Source: Corynespora cassiicola (lineage: Eukaryota > Ascomycota > Dothideomycetes > Pleosporales > Corynesporascaceae). Taken from it: DNA of 64,000 nucleotides. Both the position numbers and the translations under genes were made by a program. Below the pieces are notes generated by a model. That model did no database searches. It saw only the letters and a list, made by a program, of their open reading frames with translations, and was not told where the DNA came from. Of this stretch, positions 1-11,712 are shown one piece after another. Each line of letters begins with the position of its first letter. Position 1 is the first letter of the stretch. The stretch lies in the NCBI GenBank assembly GCA_022059125.1, contig JAEUWY010000001.1:1426001-1490000 (forward strand), read 5' to 3'.

Positions 1-1307
1 GAGCTTGGCCTCGTGCAGCGAGCGCTCTTCCTCCTGCTTGACCGCAGGGTTGACCTCCTTGAACACGCTCGAATCCTGCTGCACACCCATGGCCGTGAGC
101 TTGTCCGAGCGGTAGTTCTCGTACAGGAAGTTGTTGGTGTTCTCCTTGAGCTCCTCCATGTGCGTGCGGATGAGCATCTGGCGCAGCTTGACAAAGTCGC
201 AGTGCTCCTCGTTGTCCACCTCGATGACGCCCCAGGGGTAGCTGCGGCCACGCACCTTGCGGCCGTCCGTCGTCGTCACCTCGGTGTTGGCACCGACCAC
301 GGCGAAGGGCACCTTGGACATGATCTCGGCGTTCTCCGCAATCGTCTCCTCGTCGTCGAGCTCGTAGCGGGGGCCCTCGAATATCTGGATCTTGTGGTGG
401 TTGATGTCGGCGAGGATCTGGGGAGTCAGTGGTATTCATCTCACGCCACACAGTTTCAACTTACACGCTGCTTGAAGGCGGTGATCTCCTCGTCGGTGAG
501 GGTATCCGACTTGGCAATGACGGGGATCAGGTTGACCTTGGTGTGCAGCTTCTTCATAACCTCGACGTCCAGGGGCTTGAGCGAGTGACCCGTGGGTTGG
601 ATGAAGAAGACGACGGCGTGGATGCGGTTGTCAACAATGTTCATGCGGTTGACCTTGTTCTCAGCGTCCAAGTAGGCATCGAAGCGCTGCTCAATGTTCT
701 TAACAATGGGCTCCCACGATTCGTCATTGTTGATGAAGTCGCCGAAGCCGGGCGTGTCGACGACGGTCAGGCGCAGGCGAACACCGTTCTCCTCGATGTC
801 GGCACTGATGGACTGGATCGAGACCGTCTTGGAGATGTCGAGACTCGGGGGCTTGCGCTCCTTGGGCGGGTACAGGGACGTGTTGAAGAGGGTGTTCACG
901 AGAGTAGACTTGCCGAGGCCAGACTCGCCTGATGCTTGTTAGCCCACTGATCCTGGCTTCGCGCAATTGGAAGCACTGCTCCAAGATGACATACCAACTA
1001 CCATGACGTTGAAGTTGAAGCCCTTGCGCACACTCTTGCGGTGCCACTGGTTGGGCAGATTGGCGAAGCCAACGTATCCCGTGAGTTTCCTACGGACAAT
1101 GTTCTTCATATCGCTGGCGGCCTGGGCAGCAGCCTTGGGGTCTTTGGACGAGATGGTCTGCGGTGCCGGCTGGTTGGCGACGTTTGCCATGAGGGTGTTT
1201 GTGTCGACCAGCGGCGACCCGGAGGAAATGTCCGGGGGCGACGGGGAGGCACGCGTGGGAGCCGTGGGGGATGCGCCGTTGGATGCTGGCAAGTCTGGTA
1301 AGCCCAT
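1..1307 (-). CDS. Septin, CDC3/AspB type (3' end outside window)
   Basis: GTP-binding septin that assembles into filaments and rings at septa and growth sites. Coding exons on the minus strand are 1307-995, 928-465 and 417 to below 1. The first intron (994-929) splits the P-loop codon, giving GESGLGKS at about residues 105-112; the G3 motif DTPGFGD and G4 motif AKSD follow. The second intron (464-418) is only 47 bp. The N-terminus is a Pro/Ser-rich extension, then a basic stretch containing [16 protein letters not shown], typical of CDC3-class septins (AspB of Aspergillus). The coiled-coil tail lies beyond the window edge. I took ATG 1307. An alternative first exon ending ATG-G at 1455-1452, spliced to an AG just inside this start, would be in frame and replace only the first residues. 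The family call is firm; the CDC3/AspB subclass is recognition from memory. Confidence 0.92.
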
Positions 1308-2665
1308 GTCAACATGATTTATCGTGGTGGCCGTCTCCAGAAGCGGCAGCCACGCACGCACGGCCTGGCGGTCGGCGTTGCGGCAGGGGGGAGCCGTCGG
1401 GCGGCCTGCAGGGCGCTGCAATGGCCAAAACAGAGGGGATGGAGCTCCTTACCCATGGTGTTGGAGGGACTGCGGAGGCAGAGGGGATGGCGTCAAGTGA
1501 GAGGCTCCTGCAAAGCAAGCAAAGGGGTTAGCAACGGCTTCTGGGGAGGGCGTGGCGTGGGCTCGCGGCGACGTGCTGCAGGTTGCAGGCTGCTGGCGAC
1601 GGGCGGCCGACGGCAGTCAATTCGGGCAGCGCGACACGAGCCCAAAACCTGGAGAAATATGGTGAAACGGGTCGGAGGGAGGGGATGTGGGAGACGGAGC
1701 TGGCACGGCGTACCAGTCGGGTGTAGGCGTGCTCGGGGGCGAGAAGGGAGGCACACTCACGCAATGAGTCTGGCCGGACGATGGCGGCAGGCGGCGAGGA
1801 TGAGGGTTGGGAGGGCGTCGACGGAGGATGGGCGGTGTCTGGGTGCTGTCGTGGAGGAAAGCGTGGTGCGCTCGAAAGTCGCTGGAGGGAAAGGGGTCCG
1901 CGCAGGGATTGGGAGCAACGTCGAGAAATGGGCGCTAGGCCAGAAAATCCCCGCGTCGCTGGCAGCAGCAGAGATGCAACCACGGCGCGCGGCAGGCGGT
2001 GCTGGGGATTGCTGGGGCGGCGGACACGCGGCGGACGGGCTGGAGCAGCTGGAGCAGCTGGCGGAGCGGGTATAGAGGAGGAAGGAGAGCAATTGACAGC
2101 CTGCAGCCGTCTCTCGTGCGTCGCTGCGGTGCTGCTCGCCGGCCCAGCGCTCCCAAGCAGTCGCGTAGCCAGGCTGGCCCGATGGGGAGGCCGTCACGTG
2201 CCCGTGCACATCATGCCCAGATGCGGGCCGTGTAATTTGCCGGCCGTCGTGTCCGATCGCTGGCTGGCCGCTGGCTGAGAGAGCTAGCTGAGAGAGCTAG
2301 CTGGTCGCGCCAGCCCAACACCCGCCGGCCAGGCCCGTCTGCGCCTACACGTGTGCGATGCGAGGTCTCGACGCTGCTGCTCTCCCCATGGTTGATTTCG
2401 CAAAACTAGGTATCCAATTCCAACCATGCCTCCTGCCTCCTGTCTTGTGCTGCCCTGTCCCGTCCAATCAAACGGCACCACTGCCAAGCAGCAGTCGCAG
2501 CCCGCCCCTGCCTGCATCTGCATCGTGCCTGCCAAATCCAGAGGGTATTTTGCAATTGCAACCACAAGAACAACATGATTGATACGCCGCAAACGCCCCG
2601 TGTCCCTTGCACTTTGTCCGCTCTCCACTCTCCGCCAGCTACTCTTCGCCGTCGCCTCCGCCGCA
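1308..2665. other. Intergenic: septin promoter/5' leader and EXO70 3' flank
   Basis: No credible gene. The stretch is GC-rich, and open frames on both strands here lack domain content and start context. A good minus-strand donor (GTGAGT at about 1758-1753) and another (GTAAGG at about 1451) suggest that the septin transcript carries 5'-leader introns. Confidence 0.5.
2274..2304. repeat. 13-bp tandem repeat, about 2.4 copies
   Basis: The unit gctgagagagcta occurs twice in full, followed by gctgg. The unit contains AGCTAGCT palindromes across the junctions. Function is unknown. Confidence 0.8.
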
Positions 2666-4607
2666 TCACCCCAGGCCAGCCAGCGTCGACCCCAGCTGCG
2701 CCTTGTCGTACTTGACATACTTGCCCTTGCCCTTGTCGATCTCGTGGTACCGGTCCCAGAAACGTCCGTACAACGGCTCGATAATGGTCTGCACCTCCTT
2801 GGCCAGCTGGTTGCGCACCTCGCGCTCCATCTTGTACGACTTGTGCCGTGCCACCAGCTCGTCGAAGCTGGTGTTGAAGCTCTTGAACTTCTCCTTGATC
2901 TCGTCCTTGTTCTTCGAGCTGAGGCCCTTGATGATGGCCGCCGAGTCGGTCGATCCCGTCCCGCCAGAGTGCGGTCGGCCGCTGCGGTTGGTGTACTGCA
3001 CGTCGAGCAGGTGTCCCGACGGCTCTCGCCACGCCTCTAGGTACATGGCTGTGCCCTTCTTGCGCCATGCCTCGACCTTGCCCACGTAGCTGCTCATGAG
3101 CGGCGCCAGCTCCGACATGCGAATCATGCGGTCGATGATGGCTACGTTGTTCGCAATGAAGACGCCCTGCAGGTTCTTACCTTTGAGCAGCATCCGTGCC
3201 TTGCTCTCCAGGTTCTGCAGCAGTGTGTCAATCGTGTCGGATGCATAGTGTGCAAACAGCTTCATTCCGTCCTGGCCCACGTCCAGCGTGGGAAGCGATG
3301 AATTGGAGTTGTTGGCTGCATTAGACGACCAGCCCCCGTCTCCAAGGGCAGAAAGGATCGAAGTGACCGGATCCAGGTAGTTGGTCATCTCTTGCAGCCG
3401 GGTCATGGTTTCGGTTGTCATGGGCACTGGTGCCGCGTCCATGGGTAGAGCAACCAGTGTCTGCACCCGTGTGCGTGTGTCTTCTAACAGCTTGCCCAAC
3501 GACATCTTCGCAGTCTCCCGAATCGGCTTCAGGCTGTCGGAAATGGGACGCTTCAGCGCCCCAGTCTTGGACTCGAGTCGGATGGACAGCTTCCTGACCA
3601 TGTCGTAAATCTCGTAGGCGAGGAAGCAGTCCGTCATGAGGTTTCGCTGTATGTGACCGTTCAACTCGCGGAGCGTCTTATTAAAGTCCCCAAGTGGCAC
3701 CTGGCACGTGGCTGCGCACACCACGCTCCAGTCTTCGCGCGCAAAGATGTTGCTGATGTTCTCATTTTCTGCCACAATCAGACCCTCCATGCCCTGGGTG
3801 TAGATGCCAATGCCGTTGGTCCCAGGCTTATACAGTGCATCTGCCGAGACCTTCCTGGCTGTGTTGACGGATGCTGCTGCCAGGTTCTTGAGGGAGCTGG
3901 CAAGGTAGTCGCCTCGGACGTCAGCGTAGATGCGCTGCGTGGGGGTTTCGCGCGCATCCGTCTGAGAGATTTGCGCAGACGAGTTGGAAATGTGTGTATT
4001 GATGAGCCGAAGTATGGAAATGTTGTCTTGCGAGAGCAGGGGAAATGGGTTATCTGCAAGGCGTTAGCATGCACTTGGAGCACAGCCAGTATTGGCCCGT
4101 ACTCTTTGCCACGTATTCCAACGGCTCGACCTTTTGCCTAGAACTGTCCTGGAGTATCTCCCTGAATACGTCCTCCAGCTGCTTGGTGCCAAACTTCAAC
4201 AGGCCGCTGAGCTCGGTCACGGCCGTCTGGTTGGACCGGAGGTTCGAGCGCTTGAGGTCGGTCAGGGCGATGGTGGTGCGATCGAGCGAGGCTATGTAGT
4301 CGCGGAGGTCGATCTTCTTGGGACCGGCTCGAATGATGCGCTCCTCGCGGTCGGTCTGGTTCAGCGGGGCACGAACGCGGTCAATGGCGTCGAGCAGGCG
4401 GTCGATGTTGTTGTTGGCAAGCTGGAGCTTCTGCGTGTTGCCGTAGATGGGCCCGATGGCCTCTTGCACGATTTTGCCGCTGGCGTCGAGGCGATTCATC
4501 GAGGCCTGGATCTTCTTGGTGAGGCCCTTCATCTTGTCCATGTTGGCAAAGAGGACCTCGACCTCCGCGCGGTCCTCGGCGAGGCCGCCTTTGCGCAGGC
4601 TTGCCAT
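2666..4607 (-). CDS. EXO70: Exocyst complex subunit EXO70
   Basis: Subunit of the octameric exocyst, which tethers secretory vesicles at the plasma membrane; EXO70 contributes PI(4,5)P2 and Rho-GTPase contacts. Two exons, 4607-4103 and 4053-2666, with a 49-bp intron (GTACGG...GCAG), give 630 residues, the normal fungal length. The N-terminal third is helical, with an early heptad-like stretch (VEVLFANMDKMKGLTKKIQ region, residues about 16-34). The C-terminal half has the typical EXO70 helical-bundle text (for example NLMTDCFLAYEIYDMV, VFIANNVAIIDRMI, GRFWDRYHEIDKGKGKYV). It ends shortly after KYVKYDKAQ, as EXO70 proteins do. It is divergent from the phospholipase gene, with a 1-kb shared upstream region. 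Confidence 0.93.
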
Positions 4608-5630
4608 GGTGCCTGCCTGCTCGAGAGAGCTCCGTCGCGCGGCAGCGGGAATGACAGACGGGACGCCGGGGAAGTAGAGACCCAGAGGGCGAGATAGTGA
4701 TGCACTGGGCTAAGGAATGGGAGGAAGTTAATGGGGCCTCTGGCATGCCCGGGGCATGATTATGTATAGCGTGGGGAAGCTTGCGGCGAGCTGCTATTGG
4801 GGGGCGCGGAGACAGACTATGACGGAACAGGGGGGCGCTAGGGGTCCTGTCACCGTAGCAGAATAAGCTCCCGCGATGGATGGTCCCGGTTGCGACAGGA
4901 TGTTTATATTTATATATACTTGGGAAGAGGCTCTTTGACGCCGGTTGGATCCGACCGTGTTGGGGGCTCAGCACCCGTGTTACAGGCTGGCGGGGTGCAA
5001 AGAAGCAACTCGAGGCCGGCGGCGGAGCTTCGTTGATCCGGTGGCCAGCGAGTATCTGGTTACGCGCTGCAGTGCCCCCTCGCCCCGAAGCTCGAGGTAT
5101 CGGTTGCGAGATGGGGTGTCGGGTGTCAAGTAGAGTGGAAGTCTGCATGCTGTCCACCATATGTCCACCATACTTCCGACTGCCAGGCGTCGCTGGACTA
5201 TGCCACTACCAGGCATGGCTCTGCACATACACCTAGGTACCCGGGCAGTCGGCGGGTGAGGTCATGGGCTAAACCCCATCCAGACAGCTATTTGGTTGCT
5301 ACTATGGCTGCTCACCTGCTCAAGCATTGCCCCCAAAGCCGATCCCCGGGAGCCTCATGCGCGGGACGGCTTCCCAGGAACGTGAAATCTCAACGCAGCG
5401 CGGGTCCGCCGCCCCAGTCCCAACAGCCTTGGCATCGCGATGGCCCGATGGGGGAGCCTCCAGCCGAAACCTGATTGTAATGATGCGGAAATTTGCGGCC
5501 CCATGGCATTTGCTCTAGAGCTTCGTCGTACCTCCGTCATGCTGAGCACATCCCCATAACCCCAATTGGGGCCCCCTCGAGCGCGTTGCCCAGGTGCCGC
5601 CGCCAACACCCCATTCGCTCTTTATTCCCA
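4608..5630. promoter_or_regulatory. Shared upstream region of EXO70 and phospholipase gene
   Basis: A 1.0-kb divergent intergenic region without a supportable gene. It contains a TATA-like ATATTTATATATA stretch near 4900-4920. Short open frames inside it have no recognisable content. Confidence 0.45.
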
Positions 5631-8158
5631 ATGGTTTTGCGTCCCAGGCACCTCGGACAGCTTTGGCTGCGGGGCGCGCGTCGCCAGTGAGTCGAGCCGA
5701 GTAGCAGCATCCTGTGTACCCGGGCACGCCTGACAAAAGACCAGCTTGCATACCGTCCGCCGCGCGCCCGCCGCTGGCCTGAGGTACGGTCCGCCGTTTC
5801 TCCTCGCTGCCGCCGCTGCCAGCTTGATCGACACGCCCTGTGCCCTGGTACCGACCGCCCGCCTCGATGCCCCCACCCCTTCTTCGTGGCTCTCTGCGCG
5901 CCGCGCCGCGTCGACGAGCACCCAGGATGCCGAACAGCGCGTCGACGAGCCCACTGCCCACAACAACACCACCCAGAAGCCACCGCCCCAGTCTCGCGTT
6001 GCGTCAGACTACAATGAGAAGCAATCCATCAAGGACAGCCCTGGGGAGTCTGCGTGGCAGACCATCACCAGCAAGCTCTACCAGGCTCCTCAATCAGTCA
6101 GCTCGCTGGGCGATACCATTGTCGACTATGTGATCCCGGACTGGGTCAAGGTGCTTCCTGGCTTCGTGAGGAAGCTACAAAACGAGTTATCCATGGCGCC
6201 CGGCTCGCTCGCCGAGGAGATCTGGTACGAGGCAAACGACCCGGAGATCAACCCTGAAATCATGTGGGATGCGTCGGTTCGTGTTTCCAATGACTTGTGC
6301 ACCGAGGAGAAGGACTTCTTGCAGAAGAGACAGGCCTTTACCAAGAAGGCTCTCGCCAAGTATCTGGACATTCCTGAAGATGAAATCCATCCAGACGACG
6401 TGCCCGTCATTGCCATGTGCGGCTCGGGCGGTGGACTGCGAGCGCTCGTCGCGGGTACATCGTCTTACCTCTCTGCCCATGAAAATGGCCTCTTTGATTG
6501 CGTCACGTATACCGCTGGCGTCAGTGGAAGTTGTTGGCTCCAAACTCTGTACTACTCCAACATCACTCAAAGGAGCCATGCCCGCCTCATCCGTCATCTC
6601 AAGAATCGCCTGGGTGTCCACATTGCATTTCCGCCTGACGCACTCGACCTGGTCGCCAGTGCCCCGACAAACAAATACTTGTTGAGCGGCCTAGTTGAAA
6701 AGGCAAAAGGAATTCCGGAGGCTGATTTTGGCCTCGTGGATATTTACGGCGTACTTCTTGCAGCGAGGCTGCTAGTCCCCAAAGGCGAGCTATCCGTGGA
6801 CGAGTACGACTTCAAGGTCTCGAATCAGAGGCGCTACACCGATGATGGATCTCATCCCTTGCCCATCTATACGGCTGTTCGTCATGAAATTCCCTATGCA
6901 GAACAGTCGGGCATGAAGGATCCAGTAGCTGCAGAGGCAAAAGCGCGGAGGGAAGCTTGGTTCCAGTGGTTTGAGTGAGTACATACCTTCTCATGGCCTT
7001 ACCTATGCTGACAGGACCAGATTCACCCCCTACGAATTCTGGTGCGAAGAACTAGAGGCCGGCATACCCACGTGGGCCATTGGCCGCAAGTTTGAGAATG
7101 GCAGAACTGTGTGGCGTGACAATGGCCTTGCATTGCCCGAAGTTCGAGTGCCTCTGTTGATGGGGATTTGGGGGAGTGCCTTTTGCGCGACCCTGTCCCA
7201 TTACTACAAGGAAATTCGTCCTATCATGAGGAGCATCGCAGGTTTCGGGGGTCTCGACGCCATGATCGCTGAGCGCAATGACGACCTCATCAAAGTGCAC
7301 CCAATCGACCCGGCTTCGATACCAAACTATGCGCTCGGAATGCGCAACTATCTGCCATCGTCATGCCCCGAAAGCATCCATCACGCCCAAAATTTCCAGC
7401 TGATGGATGCAGGCATGAGCAACAACCTTCCCATTTACCCTCTACTGCGACCTGGAAGAAATGTGGACATTCTGATTGCATTCGATGCAAGTGCCGATGT
7501 CAAGACGGACAACTGGCTCAAGGTCGCAGATGGTTATGCTCGACAACGTGGTATCAAAGGATGGCCCGTCGGCGCGGGTTGGCCTCAGGAAACTGAAAGC
7601 ATGGAAGAGATACAGCACGACCTTGATGAGGCACAAGCAAAGACGGAAAAAGAGGCACAAGAACATCTTGCAGAAGCGAAACAAAAGGATGCGGCGAGGA
7701 AGGGAAAGAAGAAGGGTGGAGATTTGGGATACTGCAATATTTGGGTCGGCTCGATGGAGGAGCGAACCAGTGAGGGTGAGCCGCCCGAGTCCAAGTTGGT
7801 CGAGGAGGATTGGGAGCTCATGAAGTCCGACGCCGGCATTGCTGTCGTCTACTTTCCTTTCCTTGCAAATCCCAAGGTCGAAGGGGTTGATCCGAAGACT
7901 TCGGATTTCATGAGCACCTGGAACTTTGTCTATACTCCTGAGCAGATCGACTCTGTCGTCGAGTTGGCCCGTACCAACTTCCAAGAGGGATCCGAGCAGA
8001 CGAAGCGGACTGTCCGGGCTGTGTACGAGCGGAAGAAGAAGACGCGAGAGGAGCGAGAGGAGGCAGACAAGGAGAGGAGGCTTAGGTGGAAGATGAGGCA
8101 GGGTCGTCACTTGGGAAGGAGGGTGGGAGAAAACGATCACGGTGACCATTTCAGCTAA
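5631..8158 (+). CDS. cPLA2-family phospholipase with mitochondrial-type presequence
   Basis: Probable phospholipase A2/lysophospholipase of the cytosolic PLA2 fold. I build exons 5631-5686, 5745-6974 and 7015-8158, giving 809 residues. The large second exon has no ATG near its 5' end, and the first exon (donor GTGAGT; acceptor ACCAG preceded by CTGAC) supplies one in frame. The resulting N-terminus is Arg-rich and free of acidic residues for about 47 residues, then has a short Leu/Ala hydrophobic patch, which reads as a mitochondrial presequence. Motifs: oxyanion-hole GSGGG near residue 243, nucleophile motif GVSGS near 277-281, and DAGMSNNLP with the catalytic Asp near 560, preceded by TPYEFW and IPTWAIGRKF. 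The tail is a charged coiled coil rich in Lys, Glu and Arg. The second intron is only 40 bp. Aspergillus PlaA is a related protein. Confidence 0.88.
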
Positions 8159-8797
8159 TTGCTTCATTGCCGACTATGCCAATGCACACATCTTGGTGAG
8201 ATGTTGTGGAGGCAATAGATATACCCAGGCACATTTTGCCTTTAGTAGACCGAATATGCGGGTACTGCCTAATTCTTGTCAGCTTTGGCGCTAGAAGCTA
8301 GAATAGAATTTGTTTTTACTTGACAGCCAAGTGTATTCGACTGTAACCCGCTCAGTCTATTTCCTCCGAAACGACCCCTGACTTATCGTAGACCTAATAT
8401 AGATAGTAATGACGTCCGGCAAAGTATAAAACACCCCCAACAGCAGTAGTCAGTCCGTATGCGCCAAGCGCTTATCTTGTTGACTTGAAGAGGTTTCGTG
8501 GCTTACCTCAGCTGCATCGTCGCCAAGTATTCTGAATTCGCCCCCAGCCACAACCAGATTGATTGCCCGATTAGGAAAGCATTGTAGACATGTAGCACGA
8601 GCCGTCCCCAACTGCTTTTCCGTGGAAAGATGGTTTCTTACGTTTATCCGCACCATGGAAAGATATATAAAGTCTTGTAAAAGCCCACTCCAGGAAATCA
8701 TTAATTCAGTATCAATTGTTCAGGACCAGCATCGTTCACTCCTCCCAATATCGACTCTGAGCCCAAATACTCCCACCACGTGCAAAACCCTCCAACC
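8159..8797. promoter_or_regulatory. Intergenic; promoter of the serine hydrolase with TATA box
   Basis: TATATAA at 8664-8670 lies about 130 bp upstream of the downstream ATG. The preceding 450 bp is AT-rich phospholipase 3' flank with no gene visible. Confidence 0.5.
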
Positions 8798-10083
8798 ATG
8801 TCCTCCTTCGACAATCTCCTCACCGAATACACCTCCCCAACCTCCCCAAAAATCCACGGCCTCATCACCCAATGCATCGACAAAACCGGTACCCTCCTCC
8901 AACCCCCTTCCCCTCCACCCCCCCCTAACTCACCCTTACAGGCACCATCCTCCAAACCAAAACCTCGGGCTCCACCTCCTTCCCCCCCTCATCGGCACCC
9001 CCCACCCCCAAAACCGTCCTCCGCCTCGGCAGCGCCACAAAACTCCTCACCACAATCGCCCTCCTCCAATGCATCGACCGGCACCTGCTCACCCTCGACA
9101 CGCCCCTCACCCCACACCTCCTCCCCGAGCTCGCAGACGCACAGATCCTGATCCGCGTCGACGACGACGACGGCGGCGGCGGCGGCGAGTGCTCGTTTGC
9201 GCCCCGCGGCACAGAGCTCACGGCTCGGCACCTGCTGACGCACACGTCGGGGCTGGCGTACCCGTTCACGCACCGGCTGCTGATGCAGAGGGCGCAGGCG
9301 CGGGCGCGGGCTGGGATCCCGCGGTCGCTGAGGGTGGTGGAGCGGTACAGGGTGCCGGTTGTGTTCGAGCCGGGGGAGGGGTGGGTGTATGGGTGTGGGG
9401 TTGACTGGGCGGGCGTGCTGGTCAGTCGGCTGAATGGCGGGGTTTCGCTCGAGGAGTACATGGTGGAGAATATATGGAAGGTGCTCGGTCTCGAGGCGCC
9501 GTTTCCGCGGTTCAATATCATGAACCATCCAGAGTATGAGGCGAGGGCCATGCAGGGGGCGGCGGTTGGGACGGAGGGGGAGTTGGAAGCGTGTGAGGCG
9601 TGGGATTTTGATAATGCGGTGGATCAGGAGGGGGGTGCTGGGTTGGCGGCCACGACGGAAGATTTTGTGAGGGTTTTGGGGGATTTGGTGGCGGAAGAAC
9701 CGAGATTGTTGGGGAGGGGGGTGGTGGAGGAGATGTTCGCTCCGCAGCTTGTGCCGGGGTCGAAGAGCGTGGAGATGCTTATGGAGTTGAAGATTGCGAC
9801 TGATGCTGTTGCTGGGCCTATCTCGGGGGATGCTGCCAACCATGGGCTGGGCGGGATGTTGTGCACAGGCAATGTTCCGGAGATTGGGCAGCCAAAGGGG
9901 ACGCTTGTGTGGGGTGGTGCTTCGAATGTCATCTGGTGGGCGAACAGAGACCTGGGGGTTGCTGGGTTCTTTGCGACTCAGATTTCGCCTTTTGGCCATC
10001 CGACGGTTACAAAACTTGTCAATGCTTGGAAGAAAGACTTTTGGACAAATTACAATGAGGAGAGAGGCATTCAAGTAGATTAA
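8798..10083 (+). CDS. Serine hydrolase, class-C beta-lactamase/LovD-like fold
   Basis: Two exons, 8798-8888 and 8942-10083 (53-bp intron GTACCC...TTACAG, phase 1), give 410 residues. The nucleophile motif S-A-T-K is at residues 61-64 inside LRLGSATKLLTTIALLQ. HLLTHTSGLAYP follows, and Tyr180 in YGCGVDW sits where class-C enzymes have the catalytic Tyr of YxN. A late WGG motif (VWGGASNVIWW) is in the place of the third active-site box. This layout fits fungal esterases and transesterases of the penicillin-binding-protein-like family (the LovD type) more than antibiotic hydrolysis. There is no signal peptide, so it is probably cytosolic. A run of Asp then Gly codons (about residues 104-112) is a low-complexity insertion. 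The substrate cannot be told. Confidence 0.85.
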
Positions 10084-10228
10084 CTGTCTACATTTAGAAT
10101 TTTCTGATAAAAAATATCCTACGGTAGCCAAACCTAACGCATTCGTTATGTGATCAATCGTCCATTACAGCCTCACTCTGCTAAGATATAGCATTGCCAA
10201 CGCAGGACCGATTTACCACACACTCCAA

Positions 10229-10669
10229 CTAAGCCTTCCCACCAGCCTGAAGTTTCTTCACCTCCTCCAACCTCGGAAGATTCCTCTCCACAGTTTCAAA
10301 GTTCGTCCCGGGTCCCCAATTGAACATGAACACCGACCCAGGCGCGTTCCTGCGACACACATCCACCACATTCTCGAAAAGCACTGTTTGGGGCGGGAGC
10401 AGCCTCAGACCCGATCCCATCGCAATTCCATGGAAGCTCTCTGTGCGCAGCTTGTTCTCCAGCCATTCGAGGCTTCCTTTGGCGTCTTTGTCGTCCACGT
10501 AGTAGACTGTGACGTCATAGCCTGCAGCTCTGATGCGGGCGGTATCGGCATCGATCTTGGCTTGGATTTCCTCGGCATTGCCGTATAGCTGGCGGAAATA
10601 TTCTGGGACGTCGCTTGAGGTGGGGACGAGGCCGGCGATTAGGAGCTTGGTGGGGGTGTTGCTCGACAT
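10229..10669 (-). CDS. Conserved-looking hypothetical protein, 146 aa
   Basis: A single exon starting at ATG 10669. The protein looks like a compact alpha/beta fold: a beta strand near the N-terminus (KLLIAGLVP), a helix with EEIQAKIDADTARIRAAG, a strand VTVYYVDD, then GIAMGSGLRLLPPQ and a strand SVFMFNWGPG before a final Lys/Glu helix. GIAMGSGLR and NWGPGTNFETV could be nucleotide- or phosphate-binding loops, but that is a guess. No signal peptide or membrane segment. It is tail-to-tail with the serine hydrolase, only 145 bp between stops. I do not recognise a named family. Confidence 0.72.
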   Translation of the reverse strand: MSSNTPTKLLIAGLVPTSSDVPEYFRQLYGNAEEIQAKIDADTARIRAAGYDVTVYYVDDKDAKGSLEWLENKLRTESFHGIAMGSGLRLLPPQTVLFENVVDVCRRNAPGSVFMFNWGPGTNFETVERNLPRLEEVKKLQAGGKA

Positions 10670-11712
10670 TTTTTGGGGTTGGAAGGGGAATAATTGTCAA
10701 GTTCTTGGTTGTATGCTGGTCGCATTCCACGATAACAGGGAAACCATTAAATACACTGTGGTAGAGGTTAGGCCTACCACAGAAGCCACTATCCCAATTT
10801 GTCAACGGCCTTCGTTCTCACAGAATACGCGAGCCATGCGGAGACGGTTCCCCAGTTGGTGAAGAAAGCTGATGTAATCGGGCGTTTCGGGGCCCGAGGC
10901 TTTGATCTAGATGATCTTAAACTATGCTTTTTTGTAATGGCCCCATAACCAAGCTCACCAGCGCATTGCCAAGCTCTCTGGTATAAACAAGCGTCGCTTT
11001 CAGGTTCACGGATGAGACGGAGCTAGCGGTCGGCGCCGACTTCAACCCCGGAAATCAAGCTACGGAGCCATTTGTAAATGTTTGTAATGCTAGTGGATCT
11101 GCAGATCTCATAAGCTCGTGTAGAAAGCGACCCACAGTCCTCCTCCCAGCTCAGCTGTCCAGCGCTTTTTATCATAGCAGCCACTTACTGCTCTGTCGGC
11201 TCCACAATCAACTATTCCAATTTGAAAAGGCTGTGGAGCGCTAGACATCTGAACTGGGAGAGGACTGTAAGCAGCTCATCTCAAGTGGGTTTCTCGCTAC
11301 GCTAGCCACACCAGGTATAGTGTACTGGGGCTTACAGGAAAATACGAGGCCCAAAGTCAGTAACATTCGTCACTACATATTAGAATCCAAGACGGACAGC
11401 AATGAGAGTGTTCTTAACTTTCAGGGTCATTATATAAGCGAGGCAAGACGTTTAGTTGAATACATGACCAAACTTTATGTGATCCCATCAGTAACATATA
11501 CTGCTTTGCAGAAGATTGTTCCTGTTACTGCGCATACTAATTGGGGGCCTTAATGGCTGGTTATTGGTGATTAAATGCTTCATAACTGTTTCCTGCAAGT
11601 ATTCTTGTCACCCTCGGGCCCATACATTTCTTGAACAGCTATCTATGGAGCCAAAGGAAAACATTAGCATGAGCCATGCGGTGTGGGTAAGCAAAGACAT
11701 ACCCCCCAAAGA
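10670..11712. other. Intergenic, no gene seen
   Basis: AT-rich with scattered stops in all frames. Only short open frames without protein-like composition are present. I see no transposon ends. Confidence 0.5.

Noticed and set aside
1314..2075. 253-codon plus-strand open frame upstream of the septin
   Set aside because: Arg/Gly/Trp-rich GC-driven composition with no domains; better explained as septin leader and promoter.
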